A stretch of DNA of 64,000 nucleotides from Rohdeia mirabilis (lineage in GTDB: Bacteria > Planctomycetota > UBA1135 > GCA-002686595), in the NCBI GenBank assembly GCA_007750655.1, contig CP036290.1:2046001-2110000 (forward strand), in the 5' to 3' direction. The first letter of the stretch is position 1. Each line of letters begins with the position of its first letter. The notes beneath the pieces were generated by a model. It saw only the letters and a program-made list of their open reading frames with translations, was not told the origin of the DNA and did no database searches. Below are positions 62,687-64,000 of the stretch, piece by piece. The translations under genes were made by a program, and so were the position numbers.

Positions 62687-63310
62687 GCAGCTCGTTGGGC
62701 GGCGTCACGAGGGCGCTGCCAGCAGCAGCTGCCCGCATCAGCTGCCAGCATCGGAAAGCGGCGAGAGACCGCCGCGCCGATTCTCTCCGGGCTCGGATTC
62801 GCTCCGGGCATGAAGTGGGCCGGTGATCCTTGCCCATCACCGGCCCGAGGGAGAGAGGGGAAGTCCCCGAACTGAGTGGACGCAGCGGCTCGCAACACCA
62901 CGCCCTGTCGGTGACACGCAGGTTGCCCTGCGCTTCCCCGCTCTCTTCATAATGCCCTGACCCCTCCGAGGCTCGCAGAAAGGTGTGAAAACAGGGGATT
63001 CATGTCGGAGCCGGGGATGGGACACGTCGCAGCGCCGCGCCGACGTCGTCGTGATCGGGTCGACCGATCGTCGTGAGTGCCTCGGCCGATCCAGGGCCGA
63101 GGACCGCTCGGGCCCGGCGAGCGACCGAGCCAGCTCCATCGACCCAACCCTGTCCGTCGCGCTCAGGTCCCAGGAACCTGTGGCTTGCGATCGCTCTTGG
63201 GGAGCAGTAGCCTGCGCGGCCCGATCGGGAAGCCGGCGCCCTCGTGACGCGTGGCAGCCTTCGATCGGCGCCGTGGATCCGTCGGCCCAGGTCGCCGGTC
63301 GACGTCGCAA
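62687..63310. other. Intergenic region with a hairpin and possible small minus-strand ORF
   Basis: 624 bases without a supported gene. A perfect 11-bp inverted repeat (62817-62827 with 62836-62846, 8-base loop) stands alone. On the minus strand a 37-codon frame (62950 to 62837) starts with ATG and ends in the hairpin, but has no Shine-Dalgarno and no recognised product. AT content rises near 62940-63000. The region upstream of the tRNA must hold its promoter, not recognised. Confidence 0.4.
62817..62846. terminator. Possible terminator hairpin
   Basis: Perfect 11-bp stem with an 8-base loop, about 130 bases after the Ppx/GppA stop. It could end that gene's transcript or that of a small minus-strand RNA. 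Confidence 0.4.
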
Positions 63311-63387
63311 GGCGGTGTAGCTCAGCTGGTTAGAGCAGCGGAATCATAATCCGCGTGTCGGGGGTTCGAGTCCCTCCACCGCTACCA
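63311..63387 (+). tRNA. tRNA with CAT anticodon (tRNA-Met elongator, or tRNA-Ile2)
   Basis: 77 bases folding as a complete tRNA. Acceptor ggcggtg pairs with caccgct (including a G-U at the end), followed by encoded ACCA. D arm gctc/gagc, anticodon arm gcgga/tccgc with a loop of seven bases atcataa, so the anticodon is CAT, and T arm ggggg/ccctc with ttcgagt. The anticodon stem lacks the three G-C pairs of initiator tRNA. Elongator tRNA-Met is most likely; lysidine-modified tRNA-Ile2 also has CAT and cannot be excluded without TilS-type discriminator analysis. Confidence 0.92.
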
Positions 63388-63863
63388 CTCCAGGGGCTGT
63401 GCTCCATGGACATCGAGCTGGGCCCGCGTGCTGGGCCCGTGTGCTTGGTCCAGGTGCGGGGCAGACGCCTCGAGAGTCGGGTGCACCAACCACTTCGTGG
63501 CACGCGTACGTCCCGGATGGACGGCGCTGGAGCGGTCCCATACCGCGCCGGAGCCACACCACACAGGAGTTGGTCTCGAGGGGCTCGCACGAGCCGCCGT
63601 CGCGTCGGAGCGCGCTCCACCCAGGTGTCGCGCTCGTCCGTGCACCGCAGCACCCCAACACCGCGACAGCGCGTTCGAGCCCGTTCCCCAGCCGCACTCC
63701 CACGCGTTACGCACCGGTGACGGGGTTGACTCGCTGTCCGCCACGAAGGTCGCGGCGGCGTCACGGAGGACGAGCGGATGGTGGCACGCTGATTGCGTGG
63801 AACGTGCACGCGCTCCGATCGACCCTCCGACGGATTCGCTAGCCTCTTCCTCATCCACCGCCC
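63388..63863. other. Intergenic region, no gene seen
   Basis: 476 bases between the tRNA and the last gene. Open frames here are antisense to the tRNA or low-quality, and I see no strong hairpin or repeat. It should contain the promoter of the lipoprotein gene. Confidence 0.5.
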
Positions 63864-64000
63864 ATGACGACTCCGCGCTCTTTCTTCCTCGTCTCCGCCC
63901 TCGCAGCCTGCGCCCTCGCCGCCTGCGCTTCTTCCACGGGGACGCCGGTCCAGCCCGAAACGCCGGGCACGGTCGCCGTCAACGTCCAGGTCGCGCCGCC
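63864..64000 (+). CDS. Lipoprotein, N-terminal part only (cut by window)
   Basis: ATG at 63864 begins a signal with lipobox LAAC (Cys about 21: SALAACALAACAS), followed by a Thr/Pro-rich linker. It is open to the window edge. Too short for family assignment. Confidence 0.75.
   Translation, partial: MTTPRSFFLVSALAACALAACASSTGTPVQPETPGTVAVNVQVAP

Noticed and set aside
63311..63387. Initiator tRNA-Met
   Set aside because: The anticodon stem does not have three G-C pairs and position 1-72 is a G-U pair, not the C-A mismatch of initiator tRNA.
63330..63854. Minus-strand frame ending in GGGTRTPDTRIMIPLL
   Set aside because: This is the well-known false translation of a tRNA antisense strand and not a protein gene.

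Overview
The window is 64 kb of very GC-rich (about 70%) bacterial chromosome. It carries about 51 protein genes (two cut by the window edges) and one tRNA. Codon usage looks uniform, and I see no transposase, integrase, phage gene, CRISPR array or rRNA, so this reads as core chromosome. Several traits suggest a planctomycete-type bacterium (Planctomycetota, possibly the Saltatorellus/Engelhardtia-like branch): large secreted beta-propeller proteins sharing C-terminal beta-rich modules, three sulfatase-like proteins, multihaem cytochromes, a FecR/anti-sigma hybrid, histone H1-like lysine/alanine tails, many GTG/TTG starts, and almost no Shine-Dalgarno sequences. The lineage is inferred from gene style, not from a marker tree.

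Layout. 1-3 kb (minus): a truncated di-haem-type cytochrome lipoprotein, a secreted thermonuclease-like nuclease and homoserine kinase (thrB). 3.1-12.5 kb: an orphan aminotransferase C-terminal domain, a methyltransferase with a histone-like tail, a secreted propeller protein, a YjbQ protein coupled to a saccharopine-dehydrogenase-like protein, a second methyltransferase, a class V aminotransferase, a CnoX-like thioredoxin-TPR protein and a DinB-like protein. 12.6-18.1 kb: a pilus/type II secretion cluster with a GspE/PilB ATPase, a degenerate receiver domain, two prepilins and a PilX-like protein, closed by a perfect 20-bp hairpin. 18.4-22.1 kb: an acidic membrane-anchored protein with 32 nine-base repeats, then a three-gene set whose middle gene is a photoactive-yellow-protein homologue retaining the chromophore cysteine. 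22.2-27.2 kb: envelope-polysaccharide genes (deacetylase, FemAB/CelD-like transferase, sulfatase-like membrane enzyme, GNAT). 27.3-41 kb: a giant secreted propeller, an S1-domain protein, a second sulfatase-like enzyme, a methyltransferase, YigZ, an AI-2E-type transporter and a sorbosone-dehydrogenase/PKD protein.

41.2-48.4 kb: a zinc-ribbon membrane protein, a coupled minus-strand set (DUF4863 cupin, radical SAM, two small lipoproteins), a DUF3825-like protein with a histone-like tail, a TMTC-like GT-C membrane protein and queF. 48.5-56.4 kb: a pentahaem cytochrome, a DUF2339 membrane protein, an esterase and gltX. 56.5-64 kb: two small secreted basic proteins each followed by a strong hairpin, the FecR/anti-sigma protein, a third sulfatase-like lipoprotein, a propeller protein, a short Ppx/GppA phosphatase, a tRNA with a CAT anticodon and the start of a lipoprotein gene.

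The most notable item is the photoactive yellow protein homologue (21140-21562). It aligns without gaps to the Halorhodospira protein from memory and keeps the Tyr, Glu, Thr and Cys chromophore-pocket residues. Also notable are three sulfatase-superfamily enzymes in which the formylglycine cysteine is replaced by threonine, suggesting phospho-transfer chemistry rather than sulfate ester hydrolysis.
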